Shown here: positions 36,021 through 44,387 of the stretch, one piece after another
Numbering within the stretch: position 1 is the stretch's first letter
Layout: each line of letters starts with the position of its first letter
Origin: Micromonospora eburnea
GTDB lineage: Bacteria > Actinomycetota > Actinomycetes > Mycobacteriales > Micromonosporaceae
DNA: 64,000 nucleotides
Direction: 5' to 3'
NCBI RefSeq assembly: GCF_900090225.1
Contig: NZ_FMHY01000002.1
Location: 3,410,001 to 3,474,000, forward strand
Made by a program: the position numbers and the translations under genes
Notes under the pieces: model-generated
Database searches by the model: none
Told to the model about the DNA's origin: nothing
What the model saw: only the letters and a program-made list of their open reading frames with translations

Positions 36021-37427
36021 TCAGTCGTTGTGGTGGGCTTCCCACCACGCCTGTCCGGATTCGGGCAGGGTGTCGATCGGGTCGTAGTAGGCGTAGCGCT
36101 TGTTGAGCGCTACGAGGTCGGCGGACTCGATCGAGGTGCGGTAGTTCTTGGTCCAGTAGGAGATGCCGCGCTCGCGGTCGTACTCGGTGAGCATGTGCAC
36201 CCAGCGCTTGCCGACGAACGGGACGTCGCAGACGATGCGCGGGGTGGCGTATCCGGGCAGGTAGCCCATGATGTCGTGCTGGAGCTGCTGGGCGTGCCAG
36301 ACGGGGACCCGCCAGTGCTCGGCGTTGGGGATCATGTCGCACATGTAGAAGTAGTACGGCAGGATGCCCGCCTCGCCCTGGAGGGCGAAGCAGAGGTCGA
36401 GCAGGTCGCCGGCGGTGGCGTTGACGCCGCGCATGAGGACGCCCTGGTTGCGTACGTCACGGACACCGACGTCGAGGGCGGTCTGGGCGGCCTTGGCGAC
36501 CAGTGGGGTGATCGACTGCCGGTGGTTGACGTGGGTGTGGATGGCGAGGTTGACGCCGCGGCGGGCGGCGGTGCGGGCGACCCGTTCGAGGCCCTCGACG
36601 ACGTCGGCCTGGAGCCAGTGCTGGGGCAGGCCCATGAGGGCCTTGGTGGCGAGGCGGATGTCGCGGATGGTTTCGATCTCGAGCAGCCGCATCAGGTAGG
36701 ACTCGAGGTTCTTCCACGGCACGTTGGCCACGTCGCCGCCGGAGACGACGACGTCACGGACGCCGGGGTGGGCCTTGAGGTAGGCGATGTGGGCGTCGTA
36801 GCGGTCGACGGGTTTGAGGGCGAGCTTGAGCTTGTCGACGGCGGGGGTGGAGTTGCCGACGAGGTCCATCCGGGTGCAGTGGCCGCAGTACTGCGGGCAG
36901 GTGGAGAGCAGCTCGGCGAGGACCTTGGTCGGGTAGCGGTGGGTGAGGCCTTCGGCGACCCACATGTCGTGCTCGTGGAGGCTGTCCCGGCTGGCGTACG
37001 GGTGGGAGGGCCAGTCGGTGCGCCGGTCGGAGGCGACGGGGATCATGTAGCGGCGGACCGGGTCGGCGAGGAACGCCTCGGTGGTCATGGCCTCGAACGG
37101 CACCATGGTGTTGAGCATCTGCGGCGGCACCAGCATCGACATGGTGGCCAGGGCCTTCTGGTCGGCCTCGAGGTCGGCGTAGAAGGTCTCGTCGACGAGG
37201 TCGCCGAGGACGATGCGCAGCTGCTTGATGTTCTTGACGCAGTTGACCCGCTGCCACTGGGCGTTCTCCCACTGCTCGCGGGTGACGTGGCGCCAGCCGG
37301 GGAAGCGGGTCCAGTCGGGTTCGACCAGCGGGCTGCGGCGGTATTCGTACGGCTGTCCGGCGGTGGGGACCGCGACCGGCGTGGAGCGGGGCGCAGGGAT
37401 GGTCTCCACCGGTTGGGTCTGGGTCAC
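36021..37427 (-). CDS. kamA: KamA-family radical SAM protein (putative lysine 2,3-aminomutase)
   Basis: 468 residues, somewhat longer than clostridial KamA (~416). The radical SAM cluster is CPQYCGHC (C177, C181, C184). Lysine 2,3-aminomutase converts L-lysine to L-beta-lysine with SAM and PLP. The order of motifs fits KamA (RHVTREQWENAQWQ near the N-terminus, VSGGDVANVPWKNLESYL, HTHVNHRQSITPL, GVLMRGVNATAGDL), but the usual CSMYCRHC and the PLP lysine motif PGGGGK are replaced by CPQYCGHC and a VPFVGK segment. It is divergent from kdd across 144 nt, and the neighbouring kamDE and kdd genes support a lysine role. Confidence 0.85.
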   Translation of the reverse strand: MTQTQPVETIPAPRSTPVAVPTAGQPYEYRRSPLVEPDWTRFPGWRHVTREQWENAQWQRVNCVKNIKQLRIVLGDLVDETFYADLEADQKALATMSMLVPPQMLNTMVPFEAMTTEAFLADPVRRYMIPVASDRRTDWPSHPYASRDSLHEHDMWVAEGLTHRYPTKVLAELLSTCPQYCGHCTRMDLVGNSTPAVDKLKLALKPVDRYDAHIAYLKAHPGVRDVVVSGGDVANVPWKNLESYLMRLLEIETIRDIRLATKALMGLPQHWLQADVVEGLERVARTAARRGVNLAIHTHVNHRQSITPLVAKAAQTALDVGVRDVRNQGVLMRGVNATAGDLLDLCFALQGEAGILPYYFYMCDMIPNAEHWRVPVWHAQQLQHDIMGYLPGYATPRIVCDVPFVGKRWVHMLTEYDRERGISYWTKNYRTSIESADLVALNKRYAYYDPIDTLPESGQAWWEAHHND

Positions 37428-37476
37428 GGCCCCTCCTCGTTGGCGGTGCGGGTGATCAATGGTCCCGAAGGCTACT

Positions 37477-37518
37477 GGAAAATATCCGGTGAAGAAATTA
37501 GTCTGCCGGAAGTTTTCC
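37477..37518. promoter_or_regulatory. AT-rich inverted repeat in the kamA-kdd divergent promoter
   Basis: GGAAAATATCCGG (37477-37489) and CCGGAAGTTTTCC (37506-37518) are complementary at 11 of 13 positions with a 16-nt spacer that is also AT-rich (AAGAAATTAG). It is the most AT-rich DNA in this region and is placed to control both directions. Confidence 0.55.
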
Positions 37519-37571
37519 CGCGATGCGACCCCTGGTCGGGGGTTCGAGCGGCTGGACGGAGGGGGCTGGGC

Positions 37572-38633
37572 GTGACGTCACCGGTGGGTCTGCACCGCGT
37601 CGTGGAACCTGCGGGGGTGCTGCCGCAGGCGGCGTGGCGCCTCGACGCCGATCCGCGGATCGCCTCCAACGAGGTGCGGATCCGGGTGGAGCGGCTGAAT
37701 CTGGACGCGGCGAGCTTCCGGCAGTTGTCGGAGAAGCACGGCGGGGACGGGGAGAAGGTCCGCGCCGAGGTGCTGGAGATCATCTCGACGCGGGGGAAGA
37801 TGCAGAACCCGGTGACCGGGTCGGGCGGCATGCTGATCGGCACGGTGGAGGAGTCCGGGCGGCGGTCCCCGCTGGGGCTGCGGCCGGGCGAGCGGGTGGC
37901 GACGCTGGTGTCGCTGACGCTGACCCCGCTGGTGATCCTGGACGGGCTGGCCCGGTGGGACGGGCGCAGCGAGCAGGTGCCGTGTGACGGGTACGCGATC
38001 CTGTTCGCGCGGTCGATCGCGGCGGTGCTGCCGGCGGACCTGCACCCGGAGCTGTCGTTGGCGGTGCTGGACGTGTGTGGGGCGCCGGCGCTGACCGCGC
38101 GGGTGGTCGCCGAGCAGGTGCAGCGGCGGCGGCGGGACGGGGATTCCCGGCCGGTGCGGGTGGCGGTGGTCGGTGGGGCCGGCAAGAGCGGGTCGCTGTC
38201 GCTGGCGGCGGCGCGGCGGGCGGGCGCGGGTCGTACGGTCGGGGTGGTGCCGGTGCCGGCGGAGCGGGACGCGCTGGTGGCGGCCGGCCTGGCCGATGCG
38301 GTCGCGTTGGCCGACGCGCGGGATCCGGTGGGGCTGTCGACGGCGGTGACCACGGCGTTGGGTGCGCCGGCGGATGTGACGGTGGTCTGCGTGGACGTGC
38401 CGGGCTGCGAGCACGGGGCGATCCTGGCCACCGAGGACGGCGGCACGGTGATCTTTTTCTCGATGGCGACGAGCTTCGCGGGGGCGGCGCTGGGCGCGGA
38501 GGGCCTGGCGGCGGATGTGACGATGCTGGTCGGTAACGGGTACGTGCCGGGGCACGCGGAGTTGGCGTTGGAGTTGCTGCGTGCGGAGCCGGGGGTGCGC
38601 CGTCTGTTTGAGGCCCGTCTCGCGGCAGACTGA
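37572..38633 (+). CDS. kdd: L-erythro-3,5-diaminohexanoate dehydrogenase
   Basis: 353 residues, matching the length of Kdd. The N-terminal half carries GVLPQAAWRLDADPRIASNEVRIRVERLNLDAASFRQL and ISTRGKMQNPVTGSGGMLIG, which are typical of Kdd; the NAD site is VVGGAGKSGSLSL. It oxidatively deaminates 3,5-diaminohexanoate, the product of lysine 5,6-aminomutase acting on beta-lysine, to 3-keto-5-aminohexanoate. It is the first gene of the operon that includes kamD, kamE, kal and mutL. The GTG at 37572 was chosen by family length; the ribosome site is weak. Codons end mostly in G and TTG is common, unlike flanking genes. Confidence 0.92.
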   Translation: MTSPVGLHRVVEPAGVLPQAAWRLDADPRIASNEVRIRVERLNLDAASFRQLSEKHGGDGEKVRAEVLEIISTRGKMQNPVTGSGGMLIGTVEESGRRSPLGLRPGERVATLVSLTLTPLVILDGLARWDGRSEQVPCDGYAILFARSIAAVLPADLHPELSLAVLDVCGAPALTARVVAEQVQRRRRDGDSRPVRVAVVGGAGKSGSLSLAAARRAGAGRTVGVVPVPAERDALVAAGLADAVALADARDPVGLSTAVTTALGAPADVTVVCVDVPGCEHGAILATEDGGTVIFFSMATSFAGAALGAEGLAADVTMLVGNGYVPGHAELALELLRAEPGVRRLFEARLAAD

Positions 38634-38637
38634 CACC

Positions 38638-40209
38638 ATGACGAACCCCTCGACTCTGTATCTCGGCGGCATGCTGCACTGTCCGGCCGATCCGAGCGCG
38701 ACGGCGTTGTTGGTGCGGGACGGGCGGATCGCCTGGTTGGGCGTGGACGCGGACGCGCCGTCCGCGGACCGGGTGGTGGATCTGGGCGGGGCGCTGGTGA
38801 CTCCGGCGTTCGTGGACGCGCACGTGCACGCCACGGACACCGGGTTGGCGTTGTCGGGGCTGGATCTGTCCGGGGTGCGGTCGGCCGGTGAGCTGCTGGA
38901 CGCGGTGTCGGGGTTCGCCGCCGGGCTGCCGGGGGACGCGGTGGTGCTGGGGCACGGCTGGGACGAGTCGAGCTGGGTGGAGCGGGTGCCGCCGGACGCG
39001 GCGGCGGTGGACCGGGCGGCTGGGGGCCGGCGGGTGTATCTGTCGCAGGCGTCGATCCATTCGGCGTTGGTGTCGGAGGCGCTGCTGGCGGCGTGTCCGG
39101 AGGTGGTGTCCGCGCCGGGGTACGACGCGTCGGGGTGGTTGCGGCGGGACGCGCACCATGTGGTGCGGGCGGCGGCGTTCGCGTCGGTGACGCGGGCGCA
39201 GCGGGTGGCCGCGCAGCGGCGGGCTCTGGCGCATGCGGCGTCGTTGGGCGTCGCGGCGGTGCACGAGTGCGGCGGGCCGGAGATCTCCGACGAGGAGGAC
39301 TTCACCGGGCTGTTGGGCGTGTCGGGGGACGGGCTGCCGGAGGTGTACGGCTACTGGGGTGAGCTGCTGGGTGCGGCGCGGGCCCGGGAGTTGGGGGCGG
39401 TCGGGGCCGGTGGTGACCTGTTCGCCGACGGGGCGTTGGGTTCGCGGACGGCGCATGTGTCGCAGGCGTATCTGGACGGGGAGCCCGGGGGGTGTGGGCA
39501 CGGGTATCTCACGGCGGAGCAGGTGCGGGACCACCTGTTGGACTGTGCGGCGCACGGGTTGCAGGGCGGGTTCCACGCGATCGGTGACGCGGCGATCTCG
39601 ACGGTGTTGGCGGGGTTCGCGGGTGCGGCGGAGAAGCTGGGTGTGGATCGGTTGCGGGCGGCCCGGCACCGGGTCGAGCACGCGGAGATCATGAACAAGC
39701 GGCTGATCGCCGGGTTCGTGGAGTACGGGATCGTGGCGTCGATGCAGCCGGCGTTCGACCGGTTGTGGGGTGGTTCGGGCCGGATGTACGAGTCGCGGTT
39801 GGGTTTGTCGCGGTCGCTGGAGTCCAACCCGATGGGGGCGATGCATTCGGTCGGGGTGGCGTTGGCGTTCGGTTCGGATTCGCCGGTGACCCCGTTGGAT
39901 CCGTGGGGTTCGGTGCGGGCGGCGGCGGCGCATCACAATCCGGCGCAGCGGATGAGTGTGCGGGCGGCGTTCGCGGCGCACACCCGGGGCGGGTGGCGTG
40001 CCGTGCACCTGGACAACGAGGGTGTGCTGGCGTTGGGGGCGCCGGCGACGTTCGCGGTGTGGTCGACGCCGGCCGGGGCGTTGCGGGGCCTGCCGGTGTT
40101 GCAGGCCGAGGATCCGGAGTTGCGGGGGGCGGAGGATCCGACGCCGCTGCCGGTGTGCCGGGCCACGGTGCTGCGTGGTGACGTGATCTATGAGGAAGGT
40201 AGTTCGTGA
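38638..40209 (+). CDS. Amidohydrolase (YtcJ/Amidohydro_3 type) in the lysine operon
   Basis: 523 residues. Metal-site motifs are DAHVHATD, the later GFHAIGDAAI, HRVEHAEIM and FGSDSPVTPLDPW. YtcJ-like amidohydrolases cleave amide or imine bonds of small molecules; this one has no assigned substrate. It lies 4 nt after kdd and its stop overlaps kamD (GTGA), so it belongs to the lysine operon. The clostridial pathway has no such step. A role on a cyclised or acylated intermediate of aminohexanoate metabolism is possible but unproven. Codon use is G-ending like kdd. Confidence 0.88.
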   Translation: MTNPSTLYLGGMLHCPADPSATALLVRDGRIAWLGVDADAPSADRVVDLGGALVTPAFVDAHVHATDTGLALSGLDLSGVRSAGELLDAVSGFAAGLPGDAVVLGHGWDESSWVERVPPDAAAVDRAAGGRRVYLSQASIHSALVSEALLAACPEVVSAPGYDASGWLRRDAHHVVRAAAFASVTRAQRVAAQRRALAHAASLGVAAVHECGGPEISDEEDFTGLLGVSGDGLPEVYGYWGELLGAARARELGAVGAGGDLFADGALGSRTAHVSQAYLDGEPGGCGHGYLTAEQVRDHLLDCAAHGLQGGFHAIGDAAISTVLAGFAGAAEKLGVDRLRAARHRVEHAEIMNKRLIAGFVEYGIVASMQPAFDRLWGGSGRMYESRLGLSRSLESNPMGAMHSVGVALAFGSDSPVTPLDPWGSVRAAAAHHNPAQRMSVRAAFAAHTRGGWRAVHLDNEGVLALGAPATFAVWSTPAGALRGLPVLQAEDPELRGAEDPTPLPVCRATVLRGDVIYEEGSS

Positions 40210-41765
40210 CGGGAAAGCTTGGGCTGGACCCGGCGCTGGTGTCGCGGGCGCGGGAGTTGGCGCGCCGGGCCGGGCAGCCGGTGGTGGATCTGGCTCGCAG
40301 CCACACGACGGTGTCGGTGGAGCGGGCGGTGCTGCGGTTGGCCGGGGTGACCGGTGCGGATCCGGACGGGATTCCGTGGGTGAACCGGCTCGTGGACGCG
40401 GTCGTCGCGGATGTCGGGTTGGGGCACGGGGTGGCGGTGCCGGTGTTCGACGCCCTGGCCCGGGAGCAGATCACCGATGTGACGTTGCTGGCGCAGAAGG
40501 CGGCGGCCGGGTCGGTGCGGTTCGAGCAGCCGACGGGCCGGGCCGCGACGGCGGCGCGTAGGGTCGCGCGCCGGGCGGTGGCGGCCGGTGTCCGGCAGAT
40601 CGATCGGCGGCGGGCCGAGCGGGAGCGGCTGGTGAAGCGGTACGGGGATCCGAGGCAGCGGCCGTGGATCTACCTGATCGTGGCGACCGGGGACATCTAC
40701 GAGGACATTCCGCAGGCGCAGGCGGCGGCGCGGGCGGGGGCGGACATCATCGCGGTGATTCGTTCGACCGGGCAGTCGCTGCTGGACTATGTGCCTGAGG
40801 GGGCGACCCGGGAGGGCTTCGCCGGCACGTACGCGACGCAGGAGAACTTCCGGTTGATGCGGGCGGCGCTGGACGAGTCGTCGAGGGAGCTGGGCCGCTA
40901 TGTGCGGTTGACGAATTACGCGTCGGGTCTGTGCATGCCGGAGATGGCGACCCTGGCCGGCCTGGAGCGGCTGGACATGATGCTCAACGACTCGATGTAC
41001 GGGATTCTGTTCCGTGACATCAACCCGATCCGCACGTTTGTCGACCAGCGGTTCTCCCGGCAGGTGCACGCCCGGGCCGGGATCATCATCAACACCGGTG
41101 AGGACAACTACCTGACCACGGCCGACGCGGTCGACGAGGCGCACACGGTGACGGTGTCGCAGCTGCTCAACGAGTACTTCGCGCATGAGGCGGGGTTGGC
41201 GGACTGGCAGTTGGGGCTGGGGCACGCGTTCGAGATCAACCCGGATGTGCCGGAGTCGTTCCGGCTGGAGCTGGCGCACGCGCTGTTGGCTCGGGAGTTG
41301 TTCCCGGACGCGCCGCTGAAGTGGATGCCGCCGACGAAGCACATGACCGGGGACGTGTTCCGCGGGAATCTGCTCGACGGGTTCTTCAACCTGGTCGGGG
41401 CGATGACCGGGCAGGGCATCCTGCTGGTGGGCATGATGACCGAGGCGGTGGTGACGCCGTGGTTGTCGGACCGGGACATCGCTCTGCAGAACGTGCGGTA
41501 TGTGCTTGGCGCGGCCGGTGGGCTGCACGAGGATTTCGTGCCCGCCCCGGGCGGGTTCATCCAGCAGCGTGCCCACCGGGTTCTCGGCGAGGCCGTCGAC
41601 CTGTTGGAGCGGATCGGTGAGCAGTCGCTGTTGACGGCGATCGCCGAGGGCACCTTCGGGATCATGAAGCGGCCGGCGGACCGTGGCAAGGGCCTCGACG
41701 GGGTGGCCAAGCACGAGGCCGACTATTTCAACCCGGCCACCGAGATCCTGGAGGCGGCGGCGTGA
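40206..41765 (+). CDS. kamD: Lysine 5,6-aminomutase alpha subunit
   Basis: 519 residues, the usual KamD length. Conserved stretches are WIYLIVATGDIYEDIPQAQAAARAGADIIAVIRSTGQSLLDYVPEG and YASGLCMPEMATLAG, then LNDSMYGILFRDINPIRTF and ARAGIIINTGEDNYL. KamD forms the large part of the adenosylcobalamin- and PLP-dependent mutase that moves the terminal amino group of D-lysine or L-beta-lysine from C6 to C5. It overlaps both neighbours by 4 nt, indicating coupled translation with the amidohydrolase and kamE. Confidence 0.96.
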   Translation: MTGKLGLDPALVSRARELARRAGQPVVDLARSHTTVSVERAVLRLAGVTGADPDGIPWVNRLVDAVVADVGLGHGVAVPVFDALAREQITDVTLLAQKAAAGSVRFEQPTGRAATAARRVARRAVAAGVRQIDRRRAERERLVKRYGDPRQRPWIYLIVATGDIYEDIPQAQAAARAGADIIAVIRSTGQSLLDYVPEGATREGFAGTYATQENFRLMRAALDESSRELGRYVRLTNYASGLCMPEMATLAGLERLDMMLNDSMYGILFRDINPIRTFVDQRFSRQVHARAGIIINTGEDNYLTTADAVDEAHTVTVSQLLNEYFAHEAGLADWQLGLGHAFEINPDVPESFRLELAHALLARELFPDAPLKWMPPTKHMTGDVFRGNLLDGFFNLVGAMTGQGILLVGMMTEAVVTPWLSDRDIALQNVRYVLGAAGGLHEDFVPAPGGFIQQRAHRVLGEAVDLLERIGEQSLLTAIAEGTFGIMKRPADRGKGLDGVAKHEADYFNPATEILEAAA

Positions 41766-42520
41766 GCGCCCCGGAGAAGAAGATCGTCCGGCCGTACGGG
41801 GACACCACCGGTGACGGCATGGTGCAGGTGTCGTTCACCCTGCCGGTGCCGCACGACAAGCGGGCCGAGGGCGCGGCGGTGCAGTTGGCCAACAAGATGG
41901 GCATCGATCCGGCGATGCTGGTGCACGCGAAGCAGATGGGTGACGGGTTCACCTTCTTCGTGGTGTACGGGCGGGTGAACCATCTGGTGGACCTGTCGGC
42001 GGTGCAGGTGGTGGAACGGGACTTCCCGCTGCTGTCGGCCAAGGAGGTCAACGCGGTGGTGAAGCAGCGGTTGCGGCGCAAGCTGTCGGTGGTGGGGGCG
42101 TGCATCGGCACGGACGCGCACACGGTCGGCATCGACGCGATCCTCAACGTCAAGGGCATCGCCGGGGAGAAGGGCCTGGAGTACTACCGGGAGTTGAAGG
42201 TCATCAACCTGGGCGCGCAGGTGAGCGTGCCGGAGTTGGTGGAGGCGGCCCGGCGGGAGCGGGCCGACGCGGTGCTGGTGTCGCAGGTGGTCACGCAACG
42301 CGACGCGCATCTGCACAACACCCGGGAGATGTCCGCGGCGTTCCGGGAGGCGATGCCGGCGGGGAAGCGGCCGCTGCTGATCGTCGGTGGCCCCCGCTTC
42401 GACGAGACGATGACCGACGAGTTGGGCGTGGACCGGATCTTCGGCCGCGGCACCACCCCCGGCGAGGTCGCCAGCTACCTGGTCCACGCCCTGATCACCG
42501 ACAAGAAGGTAAGACGATGA
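41762..42520 (+). CDS. kamE: Lysine 5,6-aminomutase beta subunit (B12- and PLP-binding)
   Basis: 252 residues. The cobalamin motif DxHxxG is DAHTVG (D118, H120, G123). Eleven residues after that histidine lies K131, the same spacing as the H133/K144 pair in the clostridial enzyme, where the lysine forms the PLP Schiff base; the active-site layout is therefore intact. The N-terminal part (GDGMVQVSFTLPVPHDKRAEGAAVQLANKMGI) is the subunit's dimerisation region. ATGA overlap with kal shows coupling. Confidence 0.96.
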   Translation: MSAPEKKIVRPYGDTTGDGMVQVSFTLPVPHDKRAEGAAVQLANKMGIDPAMLVHAKQMGDGFTFFVVYGRVNHLVDLSAVQVVERDFPLLSAKEVNAVVKQRLRRKLSVVGACIGTDAHTVGIDAILNVKGIAGEKGLEYYRELKVINLGAQVSVPELVEAARRERADAVLVSQVVTQRDAHLHNTREMSAAFREAMPAGKRPLLIVGGPRFDETMTDELGVDRIFGRGTTPGEVASYLVHALITDKKVRR

Positions 42521-42909
42521 GTGATTCGCGGGTCGGTCTGACCGTCACCCACCGCCGGTACGTGCCGTACTCGCACGCCCACTACGCGGGGAACCTGGTC
42601 GACGGGGCGTACGCGCTGGGTCTGTTCGGGGACGTCGCCACCGAGGTGTGCATCCGTACCGACGGCGACGAGGGGCTGTTCGCCTCGTACTCGGACGTGC
42701 AGTTCAGGGCGCCGATGAAGGCCGGGGACGTGCTTGAGGTGGTGGCCACGGTGACCCGGGTGGGCACCCGTAGCCGCACCATCGACTTCGTGGTCCGGGT
42801 GGTGTGTCGGGGCCGCCCCGACCGGGGTGAGTCGGCCGCCGAGGTGCTCGACCCGCCGATCGTGGCGGTCACCGCGACCGGCACGGTGGTCGTGCCCGCT
42901 GCGGCGTGA
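42517..42909 (+). CDS. kal: 3-aminobutyryl-CoA ammonia-lyase (hotdog fold)
   Basis: 130 residues. The sequence GLTVTHRRYVPYSHAHYAGNLVDGAYALGLFGDVATEVCIRTDGDEGLFASYSDVQFRAPMKAGDVLEV is characteristic of Kal. It removes ammonia from L-3-aminobutyryl-CoA to give crotonyl-CoA, a late step of lysine fermentation. In that route the substrate is made by Kce from 3-keto-5-aminohexanoate; kce is not in this window, so kal has no local partner. It overlaps kamE and the MutL-type gene. Confidence 0.92.
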   Translation: MSDSRVGLTVTHRRYVPYSHAHYAGNLVDGAYALGLFGDVATEVCIRTDGDEGLFASYSDVQFRAPMKAGDVLEVVATVTRVGTRSRTIDFVVRVVCRGRPDRGESAAEVLDPPIVAVTATGTVVVPAAA

Positions 42910-44246
42910 ACGTCGCGGTCTGCGCCGACGTCGGGTCGACGTACACGAAGGCGGCGGTCGTCGACCTGGACGGCGGCCGGCTGGTCGCGGCGGCGTCGGC
43001 GCCGACCACGGTCGGCACGGATGTGCTGCGCGGGCTGGACGCGGCCGTCGGCGCCGCCACCGCCGATGCGGGGCTGGGCGGCGAGCTGCCCTGGTACGTG
43101 TGTTCGTCGGCCGGTGGCGGGTTGCGGCTGGCGGTGATCGGCTACGAGCCGCTGGTGACCGCGCAGGCGGGCCGGCGGGTCGGGTTGTCGGCCGGGGCGA
43201 ACGTGGTGCACGTGGCGGCCGGGCGGCTCGGCGCGGCGGAGCTGGCGGCGTTGCGTGCCGCCCGCCCCGACGTGGTGCTGCTGGTCGGTGGCACCGACGG
43301 CGGTGACGCGGAGGTGTTGACGCACAACGCGACGCGGCTGGCGAAGGCCCGCTGGCGGGTGCCGGTGGTGCTCGCCGGCAACGGCGACGTCCGCGACGAC
43401 CTGTACGCGCTGCTCGCCGCCGCGAAGGTGCCGGTCACCGCCGCGGACAACGTGCTGCCCCGCATCGGGGTGTTGGCGCCGGCCGCGGCGCGGGCGGCGA
43501 TCCGGGAGGTGTTCCTGCGCCACGTCATCGGGGGCAAGAAGCTGTCCCGGGGTGACCGGTTCGCCCGGCTGGTGCGGGCGGCGACCCCGGACGCGGTGCT
43601 CACCGGGGTGGAGGTGCTCGCCGACTCCCTCGGCGGGGATCTGGTCGTGGTCGACGTGGGTGGCGCCACCACCGACGTGTACTCGGTGCTCACCCCGGAC
43701 GAGCGGGACAGCGGGCCGGGTCGGGAGGTCGCCGGCACGCTGTGGCGGGCCCGCACGGTCGAGGGGGATCTGGGCATGCGGTGGAGCGCCCCGGGGGTGG
43801 TCCGTGCCGCCGCTGAGGAGCGTCTCCTGGCCGCCGGGGAGTCCGACGGGTTGGCCGCCGCGGCGGCGGCGCGGGCGGCCGATCCGGGGTTCCTGCCGGC
43901 CGGTGACGCGGACCGGGCCGTCGACCGGCGGATTGCCGCCTTGGCGGCGACGGTGGCGTTGCGCCGGCACGCCCGGGGTGCGGCCACGGGGGAACGGGCC
44001 GGCCGGGACCTGCGTGACGTGAAGCTGATGGTGGGCTCGGGTGGGGTGTTGCGGCACGCGCCCGCCGGCGACGCGGCCGGGGTGCTCGCCGCGGTGCTCG
44101 GTGACCACGCCGGCGGGTGGCCGCTGCCCCGGGCCGCGCGCGCGGTCGTCGACGTCGACTATGTCCTCGCGGCCGGTGGGCTGCTCGCCGCCGACCATCC
44201 GCGGGCGGCGGTGCGGCTGCTGCACCGTCACCTCGGCGTGGACTGA
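42906..44246 (+). CDS. MutL-type (GlmL) ASKHA ATPase, probable aminomutase reactivating factor
   Basis: 446 residues. ASKHA ATPase motifs are DVGSTYTKAAVVD at the N-terminus and VVDVGGATTDVYSV near residue 250, with LMVGSGGVLRHA near the end. MutL proteins are encoded with glutamate mutase, and similar proteins accompany lysine and ornithine aminomutases, where they are thought to exchange damaged cobalamin. Its position as last gene after kamDE and kal supports that role here. The GTG start overlaps the kal stop. Codon use returns to the C-ending pattern of the rest of the window. A 14-bp hairpin follows. Confidence 0.9.
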   Translation: MNVAVCADVGSTYTKAAVVDLDGGRLVAAASAPTTVGTDVLRGLDAAVGAATADAGLGGELPWYVCSSAGGGLRLAVIGYEPLVTAQAGRRVGLSAGANVVHVAAGRLGAAELAALRAARPDVVLLVGGTDGGDAEVLTHNATRLAKARWRVPVVLAGNGDVRDDLYALLAAAKVPVTAADNVLPRIGVLAPAAARAAIREVFLRHVIGGKKLSRGDRFARLVRAATPDAVLTGVEVLADSLGGDLVVVDVGGATTDVYSVLTPDERDSGPGREVAGTLWRARTVEGDLGMRWSAPGVVRAAAEERLLAAGESDGLAAAAAARAADPGFLPAGDADRAVDRRIAALAATVALRRHARGAATGERAGRDLRDVKLMVGSGGVLRHAPAGDAAGVLAAVLGDHAGGWPLPRAARAVVDVDYVLAAGGLLAADHPRAAVRLLHRHLGVD

Positions 44247-44269
44247 CGCGCCGCCCCGCGCGGCCGGGT

Positions 44270-44307
44270 GGCGCGTCTCGATCGCTCGGAGCGGATCGAG
44301 ACGCGCC
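44270..44307 (+). terminator. 14-bp hairpin ending the lysine operon
   Basis: Arms GGCGCGTCTCGATC and GATCGAGACGCGCC with a 10-nt loop, 23 nt after the MutL-type gene. No T-run. Confidence 0.7.
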
Positions 44308-44350
44308 GACGCGACACGCCGTGGCGCAACACACGACAGGCCGGGGTGGG

Positions 44351-44381
44351 TTGACAGCGGCGGGGGTGCACACCGTACCGT
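44351..44381 (+). promoter_or_regulatory. Housekeeping-type promoter TTGACA-N19-TACCGT with no downstream gene
   Basis: TTGACA (44351-44356) is a consensus -35 and TACCGT (44376-44381) a good -10; the spacer of 19 nt is slightly long. No plausible start codon with a real protein follows on this strand before the terminator at 44647. Confidence 0.6.
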
Positions 44382-44387
44382 CTTTGA

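Noticed and set aside
37540..37560. tRNA T-loop-like GGGTTCGA string
   Set aside because: No acceptor, D or anticodon stem can be drawn around it.
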